A stretch of 64,000 bases of DNA from Lysobacter avium (GCF_015209745.1 NZ_CP063657.1:496001-560000); one strand, 5' to 3'; counted from the stretch's first letter, positions 48,856 to 60,458 are shown. Notes: generated from the sequence alone by a model not told the origin. Translations and numbers: made by a program.

Positions 48856-50562
48856 CTAACGCGCGCCGTGCTGCTCCGCCATCGCCAGCACAGCGGCAGT
48901 GAAGTCGGCGGCGAACCCGTCCATATCGAACAGGCCGGCCGAGCCGCGTCGCTGCGCCAACTCGTTGCGCAACGCCTGCAGCAAAGCCGGATCGCGGCCC
49001 AGCTCGATCGCGCGCTGGATGAATTCCTCATCGCTGGCGACGTTCATCTGCGGCATTCCCAGATGGTGATTCAGGCTGCCGGCGACGCGGGCGGCGAAGG
49101 TCTCCCCGGGCCGGGTCAGGACCGGGCAGCCGGCCCACAGCGCGTCGGACGCGGTGGTATGGGCGTTGTAGGGATTGGTGTCCACGAACAGGTCGGCGTG
49201 CTGGAGCCGCGCCAGGTAGCGCTCGTGCGGCTGCTTGGGCATGAACACCAGTCGTGACGGCTCGACGCCCGCCGCCGCTGCGGCGTCGCGCAGCCGGTCG
49301 TCGGCGCGGCCCGGGCCGGACAGCAGCCAGAGCACGCTGCCGGGCACGCCGGCCAGCACCGCCAACGCGCGCTGCATGCTCGCTGGATTCAGTTTGTAGC
49401 TGTTGTTGAAGCAGCAGAACACCACGCCCTTGCCCGGTTCCGGCAGCCCGCATTCCGCACGCTCCGGCGGCGCCGCCAGCACCCGGCTGGTATCGGAGGG
49501 CTGGAAGCAGCGCGGAAGGTAATGCACCCGCTCGTTGAATCCATGCGCCAACGAGGGCGGCAGGACGAACCGATCGGCGAGGACGGCGTCGATCCACGGG
49601 GCGCCGGACGTTCCCGGATAGGCGAGCCAGTTGACCTGCAGCGGCGCCGGGCGCATCGCCAGCACTTCCGGCCGCCCGCCGCCGCCCCAGCCGCGCAGGT
49701 CGAACAGCACATCGATGCCCGCAGCGCGGATTGCCGCGGCCACTATCGCGTGGCTCCGCCCGGCGACGTCGTGCAACCGGGTCGCCGCCTGCAGGCGCCG
49801 GCGGATCGGGCTGCCGTCGTCCGCGTTCAACGCAAACAGGTGCACGTCGATGGCCTGTTGCGAAGCCAGCGCCTCGAACAGCGCCACGGTCAGCAACCCG
49901 GTCGGATGGGCGCCGAATCCATTGGACAGGAAGCCCACCCGCAGCGGCCGTTCGCCATCTTCAGCGCGCGGCGCCGGTGGCGGCAGCGGTCGTGCGGCGC
50001 GCGCAATGCCCGCGGCGCGCAGCCGGGCGCAGGCAAGCTGCTCGGCCGCCGTGCTGTCCTCGCTGAGGAAGGCGAATGGCTCCACGGCGGCCTGGCCGCG
50101 GCGGACCGCCGCGCGCACCTGCGATGACAGGGCGTCCAGGTCGCGCCAGTCGCACAGCTTGCGCCGCCACGCCAGCAGGTAGGCGGCCAGTTGCGGCTCC
50201 TGCGGCGCGAGCCGGTGCGCCCGCGCGTACTGGTCGGCCGCCTGCTCAGGCTGGCCGATGTCTTCCAGCACGTGGGCCAGCCAGACGGCGATGCCGGGAT
50301 GGCCGGGCGCGCGGTCGGCGGCGGTACCCAGGCTTTCGGCGGCATCCTGATGCCGGCCCTGCATCCACTGCGCCCGGCCGAGGCGGGCGAGCGCCTCGGG
50401 ATGCCCGGGCAGCAGCGCCAGCGCGCGCCGGCTGGCCGCCTCGCCGGCAGCCGCATCGCCGGCGTCCAGTTCGGCCTCGGCCAGCAGGATCCAGGCCAGC
50501 GGGCTGCCCGGCTCACGCGTCACCGCCAGGCGGGCTTCACTGCGCGGGTCGACCGGCCGCAC
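48856..50562 (-). CDS. O-GlcNAc transferase homologue (GT41, TPR)
   Basis: A 568-residue protein of the same length as the structurally known OGT homologue of Xanthomonas campestris (XCC0866). N-terminal TPR units (to about 150) recognise substrate; the GT41 catalytic part has the equivalent of the essential His in GAHPTG (H219) and Lys in NNSYKLNP (K390), and the UDP-binding block NAHTTASDALWAG followed by RPGETFAARV. The eukaryotic enzymes add GlcNAc to Ser/Thr of cytoplasmic proteins; the bacterial substrates are not settled. The gene starts 5 bp after prfA, in the place usually taken by prmC. Confidence 0.9.
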   Translation of the reverse strand: MRPVDPRSEARLAVTREPGSPLAWILLAEAELDAGDAAAGEAASRRALALLPGHPEALARLGRAQWMQGRHQDAAESLGTAADRAPGHPGIAVWLAHVLEDIGQPEQAADQYARAHRLAPQEPQLAAYLLAWRRKLCDWRDLDALSSQVRAAVRRGQAAVEPFAFLSEDSTAAEQLACARLRAAGIARAARPLPPPAPRAEDGERPLRVGFLSNGFGAHPTGLLTVALFEALASQQAIDVHLFALNADDGSPIRRRLQAATRLHDVAGRSHAIVAAAIRAAGIDVLFDLRGWGGGGRPEVLAMRPAPLQVNWLAYPGTSGAPWIDAVLADRFVLPPSLAHGFNERVHYLPRCFQPSDTSRVLAAPPERAECGLPEPGKGVVFCCFNNSYKLNPASMQRALAVLAGVPGSVLWLLSGPGRADDRLRDAAAAAGVEPSRLVFMPKQPHERYLARLQHADLFVDTNPYNAHTTASDALWAGCPVLTRPGETFAARVAGSLNHHLGMPQMNVASDEEFIQRAIELGRDPALLQALRNELAQRRGSAGLFDMDGFAADFTAAVLAMAEQHGAR

Positions 50563-50567
50563 GGCCG

Positions 50568-51653
50568 TCAGGTGCCCTTGGTCAGGCGCGCGAGCTCATC
50601 GGCCTGGTGTTCCTGCTGCAGCCGCTCGACGAGCGCGTCCAGATCACCGGTGAGCACGTTGGGCAGGTCGTACAGGGTCAGGCCTTCGACCCGGTGGTCG
50701 GTGATGCGCCCCTGCGAGTAGTTGTAGGTGCGGATGCGCTGGCTGCGATCGCCACTGCCGACCTGCAGCTTGCGGTCCTCGGCGATGGCCGCCGCGGCCT
50801 TGTTCGCCTGCTCCTCGGCCAGGGTCGCGCGCAGGCGCTTCATCGCCGTGTCGCGGTTGGCGTGCTGGCTGCGCTCGGTCTGGCTCTCCACCACGATGCC
50901 GCTGGGCAGGTGGGTGATGCGGATGGCCGAATCCGTCTTGTTGACGTGCTGGCCCCCGGCGCCGGAGGAACGGAAGGTGTCCACGCGCAGGTCGGCTGGG
51001 TTGATCTCGATCGGCTCGCCTTCCGGCTCCACCGCGATGATGGCGACGGTAGCCGCCGAAGTGTGCACGCGGCCCTGGGATTCGGTCTCCGGCACGCGCT
51101 GCACGCGGTGGGTGCCGGACTCGAACTTCAGTTTGGAGTACGCGCCGCGCCCCTCGACGCGCGCGATCAGCTCCTTGTAGCCGCCGTGCTCGCCTTCGTT
51201 GGCCGACTCCACCTCGACCCGCCAGCCTTGGCGCTCGGCGTAGCGCGAATACATGCGGAACAGGTCGCCGGCGAAGATCGCCGCCTCGTCGCCGCCGGTG
51301 CCGGCGCGGACCTCCAGGTACAGGTCGCCCTCGTCGCGTGGATCACGCGGGACCAGGTGGGCGAGCAGTTCGATGTCCAGCTGGCGCAGGCGCTCGCTGG
51401 CCGCGGTGATTTCCTCCTCGGCCAGCTCGGCCAGCTCCGGGTCACCGCGCATCGTCAGCGCTGTCTCCAGGTCGGCCTGGGCAGCGGCCTCGTCGGCCAG
51501 CGCGGTCGCCACCGGCCCCAGCTGCGAGAACTCGCGCGACAGCTGGCGGAAGCGCTGGTTGTCGCCGATGACGTCCGGGTCGGCGAGCAGGCGCTCCAGT
51601 TCTTCCCGGCGTTCGGCGAGGGCTTCGAGCTTGCGGCGCAGGCTGGGGGTCAT
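50568..51653 (-). CDS. prfA: Peptide chain release factor 1
   Basis: A 361-residue release factor recognising UAA and UAG. The peptidyl-hydrolysis motif GGQ is intact in [11 protein letters not shown] (about 232-234). The codon-recognition tripeptide, PAT in E. coli, reads PET here ([15 protein letters not shown]), a substitution seen in other bacteria. The helical N-terminal domain has the usual charged coiled coil. It lies between hemA (136 bp upstream) and the O-GlcNAc transferase gene (5 bp downstream). Confidence 0.98.
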   Translation of the reverse strand: MTPSLRRKLEALAERREELERLLADPDVIGDNQRFRQLSREFSQLGPVATALADEAAAQADLETALTMRGDPELAELAEEEITAASERLRQLDIELLAHLVPRDPRDEGDLYLEVRAGTGGDEAAIFAGDLFRMYSRYAERQGWRVEVESANEGEHGGYKELIARVEGRGAYSKLKFESGTHRVQRVPETESQGRVHTSAATVAIIAVEPEGEPIEINPADLRVDTFRSSGAGGQHVNKTDSAIRITHLPSGIVVESQTERSQHANRDTAMKRLRATLAEEQANKAAAAIAEDRKLQVGSGDRSQRIRTYNYSQGRITDHRVEGLTLYDLPNVLTGDLDALVERLQQEHQADELARLTKGT

Positions 51654-51789
51654 CGGTCGTTCTCGGGTCCAGACGGGTGGGTTGGGAAAAGGGGCGAAGC
51701 GGGGAGGAGAAGCGGGCGGGCGGCAACGGGGCCTGCGCCGATGGGTCCGTACGGTGGGTAACCGGCGGTCCGTGCAAGCATGCCGTCAG

Positions 51790-53121
51790 TTACTTGCGGC
51801 GCTCGCGTATCGCCTTCCGCTCGGCCGCTTCAGGCTCCGCGGCCGGCATCAGGATCGGGCTGCCGGCGGCGGGAAAGAGTTTGTCGGCCGCCCGCGCCAG
51901 TTCGGCATTGCCGGTGATCGCCGCCTCGCGCAGCGCAATCGTCGGCGCATGCAGCAGCCGGTTGGTCAGGGTGTGGGCGAGGAATTCGAGCACGGCGTCG
52001 GGATCCTCGCCACTGGCCAGTTGCTGGCGGGCCTTGGCCAGCGCATCCAGTTTGGCCGCATCGCCATGCGCGCGCAGCTGCTTCAGCGGCGCGGTACGGC
52101 TGCGGGCCAACAGGGTTTCCATGAAGCGCGCCACCTGGACCTCCACGATCGCCTCGGCCTCTGCCGCGGCCTCCTGGCGGCTGCGGCGGTTGTCCTCGAT
52201 CGAGCGCTCCAGATCGTCCACCGTGTACAGGTACACGTCGCGCAGGGTGGCGACCTCCGGGTCGATGTCGCGCGGCACGGCCAGGTCCAGCAACAGCATC
52301 GGCCGATGGCGCCGCTGGGACAGCGCGGTGGCCACCTGGTCGCGATGCAGCACGGCGCCCCGGGCGGCGGTGGCCGACAACACGATGTCAGCCTCACCCA
52401 GGTGGCGGTCGATCTCGTCCAGCGGCACCGCGACCCCGCCATGCCGGCTGGCCAGTTCCTGCGCGTGGGCGAGGGTGCGGTTGGCAACCAGCAGGCGCTT
52501 GACCCGCGCCTGGACCAGATGCCGCGCCGCCAGCTCGACCGTGTCGCCGGCGCCGATCAGCAGCACGGTGGAGTCCTCGATCCGGGCGAAGGACTCCTGC
52601 GCCAGCCGCACCGCCGCCGAGGCGACCGAGACCGGATTGGCACCGATGCGGGTGTCGGTGCGGGCGCGCTTGGCGGTGGTGAAGGTGTGCTGGAACAGGC
52701 TGTCGAGCTGGCTGCCCAGGCTGCCGGCCGCGCGCGCGGTGGCCCAGGCGTCCTTGACCTGGCCAAGGATCTGCGGCTCGCCCAGCACCAGCGAATCCAG
52801 TCCGGTCGCGACCCGGAACAGGTGGCGGACCGCGCCGGCGTCGGCGTGCCGGTAGAGGTAGGCCTGCAGATCATCCATCCCGACCGGATGACGCGCCAGC
52901 CAGTTCGCCACCGCGTGCCCGCCATCGTCCACGACGGTGTAGATCTCGGTGCGGTTGCAGGTGGACAGCAGCGCGGCTTCGCGCACCCCGCCCAGCCCGC
53001 GCAGCGAATCCAGGGCGGCCGGAATCGTCTCGCTGGAAAACGCCACGCGCTCGCGGAGGCTCACCGGCGCGGTCTGGTGGTTGATCCCGAGCACGAACAG
53101 GTTGGAGGTTGGACTGGTCAC
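51790..53121 (-). CDS. hemA: Glutamyl-tRNA reductase
   Basis: A 443-residue enzyme for the first step of C5-pathway haem synthesis, reducing glutamyl-tRNA to glutamate semialdehyde. The catalytic cysteine is Cys55 in [10 protein letters not shown]; the NADPH fold begins [17 protein letters not shown]; the C-terminal dimerisation helix follows. It diverges from the TPR gene with 104 bp between, and precedes prfA as in E. coli. A TAGAAT box on the minus strand at 53195-53190 is a possible -10 element. Confidence 0.97.
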   Translation of the reverse strand: MTSPTSNLFVLGINHQTAPVSLRERVAFSSETIPAALDSLRGLGGVREAALLSTCNRTEIYTVVDDGGHAVANWLARHPVGMDDLQAYLYRHADAGAVRHLFRVATGLDSLVLGEPQILGQVKDAWATARAAGSLGSQLDSLFQHTFTTAKRARTDTRIGANPVSVASAAVRLAQESFARIEDSTVLLIGAGDTVELAARHLVQARVKRLLVANRTLAHAQELASRHGGVAVPLDEIDRHLGEADIVLSATAARGAVLHRDQVATALSQRRHRPMLLLDLAVPRDIDPEVATLRDVYLYTVDDLERSIEDNRRSRQEAAAEAEAIVEVQVARFMETLLARSRTAPLKQLRAHGDAAKLDALAKARQQLASGEDPDAVLEFLAHTLTNRLLHAPTIALREAAITGNAELARAADKLFPAAGSPILMPAAEPEAAERKAIRERRK

Positions 53122-53225
53122 CGGACTCTTGCGGATTGGACTGCTGGTTCAGGCGCTTGCGATAAGCTGCGGGCTGCTGAAGGCCCATATTCTACCGGCC
53201 TCCCGATTCCCATGGATTCATCTTG

Positions 53226-54908
53226 ATGCAAGCACCGCTGCGCCTATTCATGTCCGCCGTCTTGCTTCTGCTGGCAAGCGTATCGCCGGCCAGCGCCGCG
53301 CCAGCGGCGAAAGCGCCCGCGGCCGATCCCGTGATCGAGACGCTCGAGCCCTTGATGGCCGCCGAGTTCGCCTTGCAGTCCGGGCGGCTGGAAGAGGCAT
53401 CGCGCTGGTACCTGCAGGCTGCGCTGGCCGCCGACGACGAGGCGTTGACCGAACGGGCGACGCGGATTGCGCTCCTGTCGCGCGATGATGAGAGCGCAGC
53501 GCGCCTGTTGGAGCTGTGGCGCAGCCAGGGCGGCACGAGCGTCAACTTCCTCGGCGCGGAGGCCAGCCTTGCCTTGCGCCGCGGCGAGGAGCGCAAGGCG
53601 CAGCGTTTTCTCATCCGCTTGCTCGGCATGCCCGATGACGAGGGATGGCGACAGGTCCTGGGGGTGATGATCGCCGGCGCACGCGATCCGGCGCAGTCGG
53701 CGCGCGTGCTGGAAGCGCTGGTGCGCGGTGGCAGCATCCCGCCGAAGCTGCAGGCCTGGCTGGCGTTTGGCGGACTGGCCCAGCGCCTTGAGCAGCCGGA
53801 ACTCGCCGAACGGATCGTCGCCGAGGTGCTGAAGCGTTTTCCCGGTGAGCCGCGGGTCGCCCTGCTGAGGGTGAGCCAGTTGCGCGAAGCCCGTCGCGTG
53901 GACGAAGCGCGTGAGGTACTGGCCACGATTGCCGAGCGCGCAAGCGACGACGACGAGCTGCGCCTGGCGATCGCCTACGAGTACGACACGCTGGGCGACC
54001 TCGCTGCGGCCGAGGCCACCCTGGCGCGGGGTGAGCAGGACGACCAGACCTACGGACTGCGCGCCTCGCTGTTGGCCCGGGCCAAGGACAATGCCTCCCT
54101 GCTGGCCCTGTATGAAGAGTTGCGCGCGCGCGGGCAGGTGCCCGATCCGCGCCGGCGGCTGCTGCTGGGCCAGGTGGCGGAGTTCCTGAAGCGCTACGAC
54201 GAAGCACTGGGCTGGTACCAGGGCGTTCCCGGCGGAGAACAGCGTTTGCCGGCGATGCTGCGCAGCGCCAACGTGCTGCACGAGCTGGATCGCGCCGACG
54301 AGGCGTTCGCGCAGTTGCATGAAATGCAGGCGGACGCCTCGACCAGCGACACCGCGCGCCGCGATGCCTATCTGCTGGAAGCCTCGCTGCACGAGCGCGA
54401 TGAGGACGCCGCAGCGGAAAAGGACGCCTTCTCACGGGGCCTGGCTGCATTTCCCGACGATCTGGAAATTCTCTACGCCCGCGCCCTGAGTTGGGAGCGC
54501 GGCGATGACATTCCCCGCGCCGAGGCCGACCTGCGCCGGATCCTGGTCATCGATCCCGAATCGGTGGCCGCGTTGAACGCCCTGGGCTACACGCTTGCCG
54601 ATCGAACCGACCGCTACCAGGAAGCCTTGGAGCTGATCAACCGCGCCCGTGCCGCAGAGCCCGACAACGCCGCCATTACCGACAGTTACGGCTGGGTGCT
54701 CTACCGGTTGGGTCGTAACGAGGAGGCGCTTGTTGCGCTCCGCCAGGCCTTCGCGTTGCAGAAGGACGCCGAGATCGCCGCACACCTGGCTGAAGTGCTG
54801 TGGACGCTCGGCCGCCGTGACGAGGCGCGCAAGTACGTGGAAGAAGCCAAGCGAATCGACCCGGACAACCGCGCCTTGAAGCGGGTCCAGGAGCTGACCG
54901 CGCCATGA
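53226..54908 (+). CDS. Exported TPR protein upstream of lolB
   Basis: A 560-residue protein with a signal peptide (RLFMSAVLLLLASVSPASA) and tetratricopeptide-like helical repeats along its whole length; canonical units are clearest near the C-terminus (ALNALGYTLADRTDRYQEAL, ITDSYGWVLYRLGRNEEALV, AAHLAEVLWTLGRRDEARKY). It probably acts as a periplasmic scaffold. A similar TPR gene precedes lolB-ispE-prs in Pseudomonas, suggesting a conserved link to outer-membrane assembly. The ATG at 53226 is used rather than the TTG at 53223. It overlaps lolB by four bases. Confidence 0.87.
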   Translation: MQAPLRLFMSAVLLLLASVSPASAAPAAKAPAADPVIETLEPLMAAEFALQSGRLEEASRWYLQAALAADDEALTERATRIALLSRDDESAARLLELWRSQGGTSVNFLGAEASLALRRGEERKAQRFLIRLLGMPDDEGWRQVLGVMIAGARDPAQSARVLEALVRGGSIPPKLQAWLAFGGLAQRLEQPELAERIVAEVLKRFPGEPRVALLRVSQLREARRVDEAREVLATIAERASDDDELRLAIAYEYDTLGDLAAAEATLARGEQDDQTYGLRASLLARAKDNASLLALYEELRARGQVPDPRRRLLLGQVAEFLKRYDEALGWYQGVPGGEQRLPAMLRSANVLHELDRADEAFAQLHEMQADASTSDTARRDAYLLEASLHERDEDAAAEKDAFSRGLAAFPDDLEILYARALSWERGDDIPRAEADLRRILVIDPESVAALNALGYTLADRTDRYQEALELINRARAAEPDNAAITDSYGWVLYRLGRNEEALVALRQAFALQKDAEIAAHLAEVLWTLGRRDEARKYVEEAKRIDPDNRALKRVQELTAP

Positions 54909-55561
54909 GGTCTTTCGTTGCAATACCCGCCATCGCGCTGGGCCTGCTGCTGGCCGGCTGCGCAGGCGCGCCGCTGCGACCGGCGATTTCAGCGGCCGAT
55001 GTCGCCGCCGCCGAAGCGTCCCAGGTTCACCGCGAAAGCGCGCTGGCCCGCACTCCGGACTGGTCAATGGCCGGGCGCGTCGCGGTTTCCAACGCAGGCA
55101 AGGGCGGCAGCGGCCGCATCGAGTGGCGCCAGGACGGCCCGCGTTACCTGATCACCCTAAGCGCCCCCGTCACCCGGCAGGGTTGGCAGCTGTCCGGCGA
55201 TGCCGACGCGGCCCGCCTGGAAGGGCTTGAGGGCGGTCCACGTTCCGGTCCGGATGCCCGGTTGCTGTTGCTGGTCGCGACTGGCTGGGACATTCCCGTA
55301 GTGGCACTGGGCGACTGGGTCCGCGGCGCCCGAGCCACGGCACTGGCTCCAGCAACGATCGAGTACGGTACCGACGGCCTGCCAAGGCGGATCGATCAGG
55401 ACGGCTGGACGATCGAATACCGCTGGGCACCCGACGCGGCGGTGGACGGCGAGACAGCGCTTCCCATCCGCGTGGACGCGATCCGGGGCGAAGCCCGGGT
55501 CAAGCTGATCGTGGACGAATGGCACGCAGAAACTCCGCCCGGCGCGACCAGGGTGCAATGA
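54905..55561 (+). CDS. lolB: Outer-membrane lipoprotein receptor LolB
   Basis: A 218-residue lipoprotein that receives lipoproteins from LolA and inserts them into the outer membrane. Lipobox LLLAGC gives Cys19. The LolB fold is suggested by [36 protein letters not shown] and DGWTIEYRW. Its size is normal. It overlaps both neighbours: the TPR gene as ATGA and ispE as ATGA, so the three are translated as a coupled unit. Confidence 0.93.
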   Translation: MRSFVAIPAIALGLLLAGCAGAPLRPAISAADVAAAEASQVHRESALARTPDWSMAGRVAVSNAGKGGSGRIEWRQDGPRYLITLSAPVTRQGWQLSGDADAARLEGLEGGPRSGPDARLLLLVATGWDIPVVALGDWVRGARATALAPATIEYGTDGLPRRIDQDGWTIEYRWAPDAAVDGETALPIRVDAIRGEARVKLIVDEWHAETPPGATRVQ

Positions 55562-56475
55562 GTGCTCCCTCATCCGGACCCGAAGCGGCCGCCGAACGCT
55601 GGAGCGAGTGGCCCGCACCGGCCAAGCTGAACCTGTTCCTGCGCATTCCGGGGCGGCGCGCGGACGGCTACCACCTGCTGCAGACCGTCTTCCGCCTGCT
55701 CGACTGGGGCGATACCGTGCGCCTGCGCGTACGGAGAGACGCCCGGGTGGTTCGCCACGGCAGCCCGCTCGCCGGTCTGGCCGACGCCGACGACCTGACC
55801 GTGCGCGCAGCCACGTTGTTGCAGTCGGTATCCGGATCCCCGTTGGGCGCGGACATCGCGATCGACAAACACATCCCCGTGGGCGGCGGTTTTGGCGGCG
55901 GATCATCGGATGCGGCCACGGTCCTGGTCGCGCTGGACGCGCTGTGGGGCACCCGGCTGGGCGAGGACCGGCTGGCGGCGTTGGCTCTGCAGCTGGGAGC
56001 CGACGTGCCGGTGTTCGTGCGTGGGCGCAATGCGTGGGCCGAGGGCATCGGCGAGCAATTGACGCCAATCGATTTGCCGCCGGCGTGGTACCTGCTGGTC
56101 AACCCGGGCGTGCACGTCGCTACCGCCGAGCTGTTCCAGTCAGCCGAATTGACGCGCGATGCGCAGCCCGCGACAATAGCGGACTTCGTTTCGGGCAAAA
56201 CGCTCGGGAACGCGTTCGAGCCGGTATTGCGCGGCCGCGAACCGGCCGTAGATGCCGTGTTTGCTGCCCTGTCGCAGGTCGGCACGCCGCACCTGACCGG
56301 TTCGGGCAGCGGGTGTTTCGTCGAATTCGCCAGCCGCGAAGCCGCCGAATCCGCGCTGTCTGCGTTGCCACCGGGCCTGGATGCCTGGTTGGCTGCAGGC
56401 CTGGATCACTCGCCCTTGCACGGTATTGCGGGCAGGACGAAACCAGTTACACAGGGGCGTCGCCAAGAGGCCTAA
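55558..56475 (+). CDS. ispE: 4-diphosphocytidyl-2-C-methyl-D-erythritol kinase
   Basis: A 305-residue GHMP kinase of the non-mevalonate isoprenoid pathway. It has [12 protein letters not shown] at the start, the ATP loop [17 protein letters not shown], and [12 protein letters not shown]. The ATG 55558 overlaps the lolB stop. The unusual point is the 3' end: the last 23 bases, including the TAA stop, lie inside the tRNA-Gln gene, so the final codons (QGRRQEA) are also tRNA acceptor and D-arm sequence. Confidence 0.96.
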   Translation: MSAPSSGPEAAAERWSEWPAPAKLNLFLRIPGRRADGYHLLQTVFRLLDWGDTVRLRVRRDARVVRHGSPLAGLADADDLTVRAATLLQSVSGSPLGADIAIDKHIPVGGGFGGGSSDAATVLVALDALWGTRLGEDRLAALALQLGADVPVFVRGRNAWAEGIGEQLTPIDLPPAWYLLVNPGVHVATAELFQSAELTRDAQPATIADFVSGKTLGNAFEPVLRGREPAVDAVFAALSQVGTPHLTGSGSGCFVEFASREAAESALSALPPGLDAWLAAGLDHSPLHGIAGRTKPVTQGRRQEA

Positions 56476-56529
56476 GGCACCAGGTTTTGATCCTGGCATT
56501 CGTAGGTTCGAATCCTACCGCCCCTGCCA
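56453..56529 (+). tRNA. tRNA-Gln (anticodon TTG)
   Basis: The cloverleaf is complete: acceptor AGGGGCG with CGCCCCT, anticodon stem CCAGG/CCTGG with loop TTTTGAT (anticodon TTG), T-arm GTAGG TTCGAAT CCTAC, and an encoded CCA at 56527-56529. It reads CAA codons. Its 5' end overlaps the ispE coding region by 23 bases, and prs starts 33 bp downstream. Confidence 0.96.
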
Positions 56530-56562
56530 ATTTTGAAGCCTGTGGGCCCCGCGCCCTGAGCG

Positions 56563-57537
56563 ATGTCCAACATGAAAGTCCAAGGTGACCGCAGTCTGCT
56601 GATCTTTTCCGGCAACGCCAATCCGGTGCTGGCCCGGGCGGTGTGCAAGGAACTGGGCGTGCGACCGGGCAAGGCGCTGGTGAGCACGTTCTCCGATGGC
56701 GAGGTCCAGGTCGAGATCGAGGAGAACGTGCGCCAGCAGGACGTGTTCGTGATCCAGCCGACCTGCGCGCCCAGCGCCGAGAACCTGGTCGAGCTGCTGG
56801 TCCTGATCGACGCGCTCAAGCGCGCCTCCGTCAGCAGCGTCACCGCCGTGGTGCCGTACTTCGGCTACGCCCGCCAGGATCGACGCCCGCGCTCCTCGCG
56901 CGTGCCGATCACCGCCAAGGTTGCCGCCAAGATGTTCTCCGCGGTGGACTGCGACCGCGTGCTCACCATCGACCTGCATGCCGACCAGATCCAGGGCTTC
57001 TTCGACATGCCGGTCGACAACGTCTACGCCTCGCCGCTGCTGCTGGCCGACATCTGGCGTGCGCACGGCACCGACAACATGGTCGTGGTCAGCCCGGACG
57101 TGGGCGGCGTGGTGCGCGCCCGGGCGATCGCCAAGCGGCTGGATGATGCAGACCTGGCGATCATCGACAAGCGCCGGCCCAAGGCCAACGTGTCCACCGT
57201 GATGAACATCATCGGCGACGTGGACGGCAAGACCTGCGTGCTGGTCGATGACATCGTCGATACCGCGGGCACCCTGTGCGCCGCCGCTGCCGCCTTGAAG
57301 GCGCGTGGCGCGACCAAGGTCGTTGCCTACTGCACCCACGCGGTGCTGTCGGGCGCGGCGATCAGCAACATCCGCAATTCCGAGCTCGACGAGCTGGTGG
57401 TCACCGACACCATTCCGCTGACCGAGGCTGCGCGCGAGTGCGGCCGGGTGCGTCAGCTCAGCGTCGCCGAGCTGCTGGCCGAGACGATCCGCCGGATCGC
57501 CTTTGGCGAGTCGGTCAGCTCGCTCTACGTAGACTGA
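56563..57537 (+). CDS. prs: Ribose-phosphate pyrophosphokinase
   Basis: A 324-residue enzyme making PRPP for nucleotide, NAD and amino-acid synthesis. Family marks are [20 protein letters not shown], the catalytic region [35 protein letters not shown] and the PRPP-binding loop [12 protein letters not shown]. Length is slightly above the common 315. It follows ispE and tRNA-Gln, the conserved gammaproteobacterial order, and is followed by rplY 95 bp downstream. Confidence 0.97.
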   Translation: MSNMKVQGDRSLLIFSGNANPVLARAVCKELGVRPGKALVSTFSDGEVQVEIEENVRQQDVFVIQPTCAPSAENLVELLVLIDALKRASVSSVTAVVPYFGYARQDRRPRSSRVPITAKVAAKMFSAVDCDRVLTIDLHADQIQGFFDMPVDNVYASPLLLADIWRAHGTDNMVVVSPDVGGVVRARAIAKRLDDADLAIIDKRRPKANVSTVMNIIGDVDGKTCVLVDDIVDTAGTLCAAAAALKARGATKVVAYCTHAVLSGAAISNIRNSELDELVVTDTIPLTEAARECGRVRQLSVAELLAETIRRIAFGESVSSLYVD

Positions 57538-57556
57538 GCGACCCCGTCTTTTACGG

Positions 57557-57580
57557 CTCACCTGGTCGCGGGTGAGTCTT
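57557..57580 (+). terminator. Weak hairpin after prs
   Basis: CTCACC (57557-57562) pairs with GGTGAG (57571-57576) and is followed by TCTTTC. It may be a weak terminator of prs or a structure in the rplY leader. Confidence 0.3.
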
Positions 57581-57632
57581 TCCCGGTCGCCGCGAGGTGG
57601 CCACACCTGCAACACAAGCGAGTAAACAAGCA

Positions 57633-58307
57633 ATGTCCGATCAAACCATCAAGGCCTCTGGCCGCAGTGTCGAGGGGAAGGGTGCGAGCCGCCGCCTGCG
57701 TCACGCGGGCAAGATTCCGGCCATCATCTACGGCGGCGACGCCGCTCCGCAGCCCGTCGTTCTGGATCAGGAAAAGATCTGGGTCGCCAGCCAGAACGAG
57801 TGGTTCTACTCGACCATCCTGGACCTGGACGTCGACGGCAAGGTCGAAAGCGTGCTGCTGCGTGACATGCAGCGCCACCCGTTCAAGCAGATCATCATGC
57901 ATCTGGATTTTATGCGGGTGAACCAGAAGGAAGTGCTGCGCACCCAGGTGCAGCTGCACTTCATCAACGAGGACATCTCGCCGGCTGGCAAGAACGCCGA
58001 TGTGATCATCATGAAGGAGCTGAACCACGTCGACGTCAGCTGCCTGCCCAAGGATCTGCCCGAGAACATCGAGGTCGACCTGTCCAAGCTGGAGCTGGGC
58101 GACACCATCCACCTCTCGCAGATCCCGCTGCCCGAGGGCGTCGAGATCCCGAGCCTTGCGCTGGGCGAGGAGTACGACACCGCCGTGGTCGTGGCGCGCA
58201 AGGGTCGCGTGGAAATCGAGCCGGAGCCGGAAGTCGAAGACGACGTCGATGCCGCCGATGTACCGGCCACCAAGGTCGATTCGGACGAGAAGAAGGACGA
58301 CGAGTAA
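57633..58307 (+). CDS. rplY: 50S ribosomal protein L25 (general stress protein CTC type)
   Basis: A 224-residue 5S-rRNA-binding protein. It has the N-terminal L25 domain (GRSVEGKGASRRLRHAGKIPAIIYGG) and the longer C-terminal TL5/CTC beta domain, then an acidic low-complexity tail (EPEPEVEDDVDAADVPATK, DEKKDDE). The ATG at 57633 is used; an in-frame ATG at 57597 is less likely. pth follows 63 bp later and the two are often cotranscribed with ychF. Confidence 0.96.
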   Translation: MSDQTIKASGRSVEGKGASRRLRHAGKIPAIIYGGDAAPQPVVLDQEKIWVASQNEWFYSTILDLDVDGKVESVLLRDMQRHPFKQIIMHLDFMRVNQKEVLRTQVQLHFINEDISPAGKNADVIIMKELNHVDVSCLPKDLPENIEVDLSKLELGDTIHLSQIPLPEGVEIPSLALGEEYDTAVVVARKGRVEIEPEPEVEDDVDAADVPATKVDSDEKKDDE

Positions 58308-58370
58308 GCCTGCAACTCGCTGGGGCAACCGCCATCGCGGAAGCCCCGGCTTGCGGCTTGCTCGCCTGCC

Positions 58371-58952
58371 ATGGCCGGTTTGCGCCTGATCGTCGGACTG
58401 GGGAATCCCGGTCCTGAATACCTCCGGACCCGGCACAATGCCGGGTTCTGGTTTGTGGACGCCCTGGCGGAAAGCCTGGGCGCCCGCTTCAGTCTGGAAT
58501 CAAAACTGTTCGGACAGGCCGCAAAGGTCGAGATCGCGGGTCAGCCAGTGTGGCTGCTCAAGCCGGCGACCTTCATGAACCTGTCCGGCAAGTCGGTCAC
58601 AGCCGCGCTCAATTTCTGGAAGATCGAGCCCGAGCAGGCATTGCTCGCGCACGATGAGCTCGACCTCCCGCCGGGTACCGCCCGCCTGAAGTTCGATGGC
58701 GGCCACGGGGGCCAGAACGGACTGCGCGACACCATGCGCCTGCTCGCCCACGGTCGGTTCCACCGGCTGCGCGTCGGCATCGGCCATCCCGGGCACAAGG
58801 ACCAGGTCACCCCGTGGGTGCTGGGCCGTCCCGGCGCGGACGACGAGGCCATGATCATGCGCGCCATTGGCGATGCCATCGACGTGCTGCCGCTGGCGGT
58901 TGCCGGCGATTTCAGCGAGGCGATGAAGCGCCTGCACACCCCGCGGGACTGA
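58371..58952 (+). CDS. pth: Peptidyl-tRNA hydrolase
   Basis: A 193-residue enzyme that frees tRNA from drop-off peptidyl-tRNA. The catalytic His22 lies in [14 protein letters not shown], with the substrate-binding N12 in [23 protein letters not shown] and the [17 protein letters not shown] block. Length is normal for the family. It is flanked by rplY and ychF as in many gammaproteobacteria. Confidence 0.97.
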   Translation: MAGLRLIVGLGNPGPEYLRTRHNAGFWFVDALAESLGARFSLESKLFGQAAKVEIAGQPVWLLKPATFMNLSGKSVTAALNFWKIEPEQALLAHDELDLPPGTARLKFDGGHGGQNGLRDTMRLLAHGRFHRLRVGIGHPGHKDQVTPWVLGRPGADDEAMIMRAIGDAIDVLPLAVAGDFSEAMKRLHTPRD

Positions 58953-59014
58953 TTCGTTTCCAGCACTGCCACACCACCGGTTCCACCCCTCATATTGAAA
59001 GCGAGTACAGCGTC

Positions 59015-60106
<1,092 letters not shown>

Positions 60107-60166
60107 ACTCCGCCGCGGCGCGAGGCCGCATTTTCCGCGGCCAGGGCAAATAACTTTCCCCCGTCG

Positions 60167-60195
60167 TTGACAAGCGCGCAAAAGCCCCCCAGAAT
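60167..60195 (+). promoter_or_regulatory. Probable promoter of the tRNA-tuf operon
   Basis: A perfect -35 box TTGACA (60167-60172), a 17-base spacer and a -10-like CAGAAT (60190-60195) lie just before tRNA-Tyr. The GC-rich stretch after the -10 box fits stringently controlled stable-RNA promoters. Confidence 0.55.
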
Positions 60196-60207
60196 TGCGG
60201 GCTCTTT

Positions 60208-60293
60208 GGAGGGATACCCAAGCGGCCAACGGGGGCAGACTGTAAATCTGCTGGCTTACGCCTTCGGTGGTTCGAATCCACCTCCCTCCACCA
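60208..60293 (+). tRNA. tRNA-Tyr (anticodon GTA)
   Basis: An 86-base class II tRNA: acceptor GGAGGGA with TCCCTCC, anticodon stem GCAGA/TCTGC with loop CTGTAAA (anticodon GTA), a long variable arm, T-arm GGTGG/CCACC and encoded CCA. It is the first of three tRNAs before tuf. Confidence 0.97.
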
Positions 60294-60384
60294 GCTTCGC
60301 GCCCGTCGCGTGCTGGTAGACGCAAAGCAGCAAACCGATAGACTGACCATCCGTCGGCGCAGTACCCAAGCAGGATTGTCCGGC

Positions 60385-60458
<74 letters not shown>

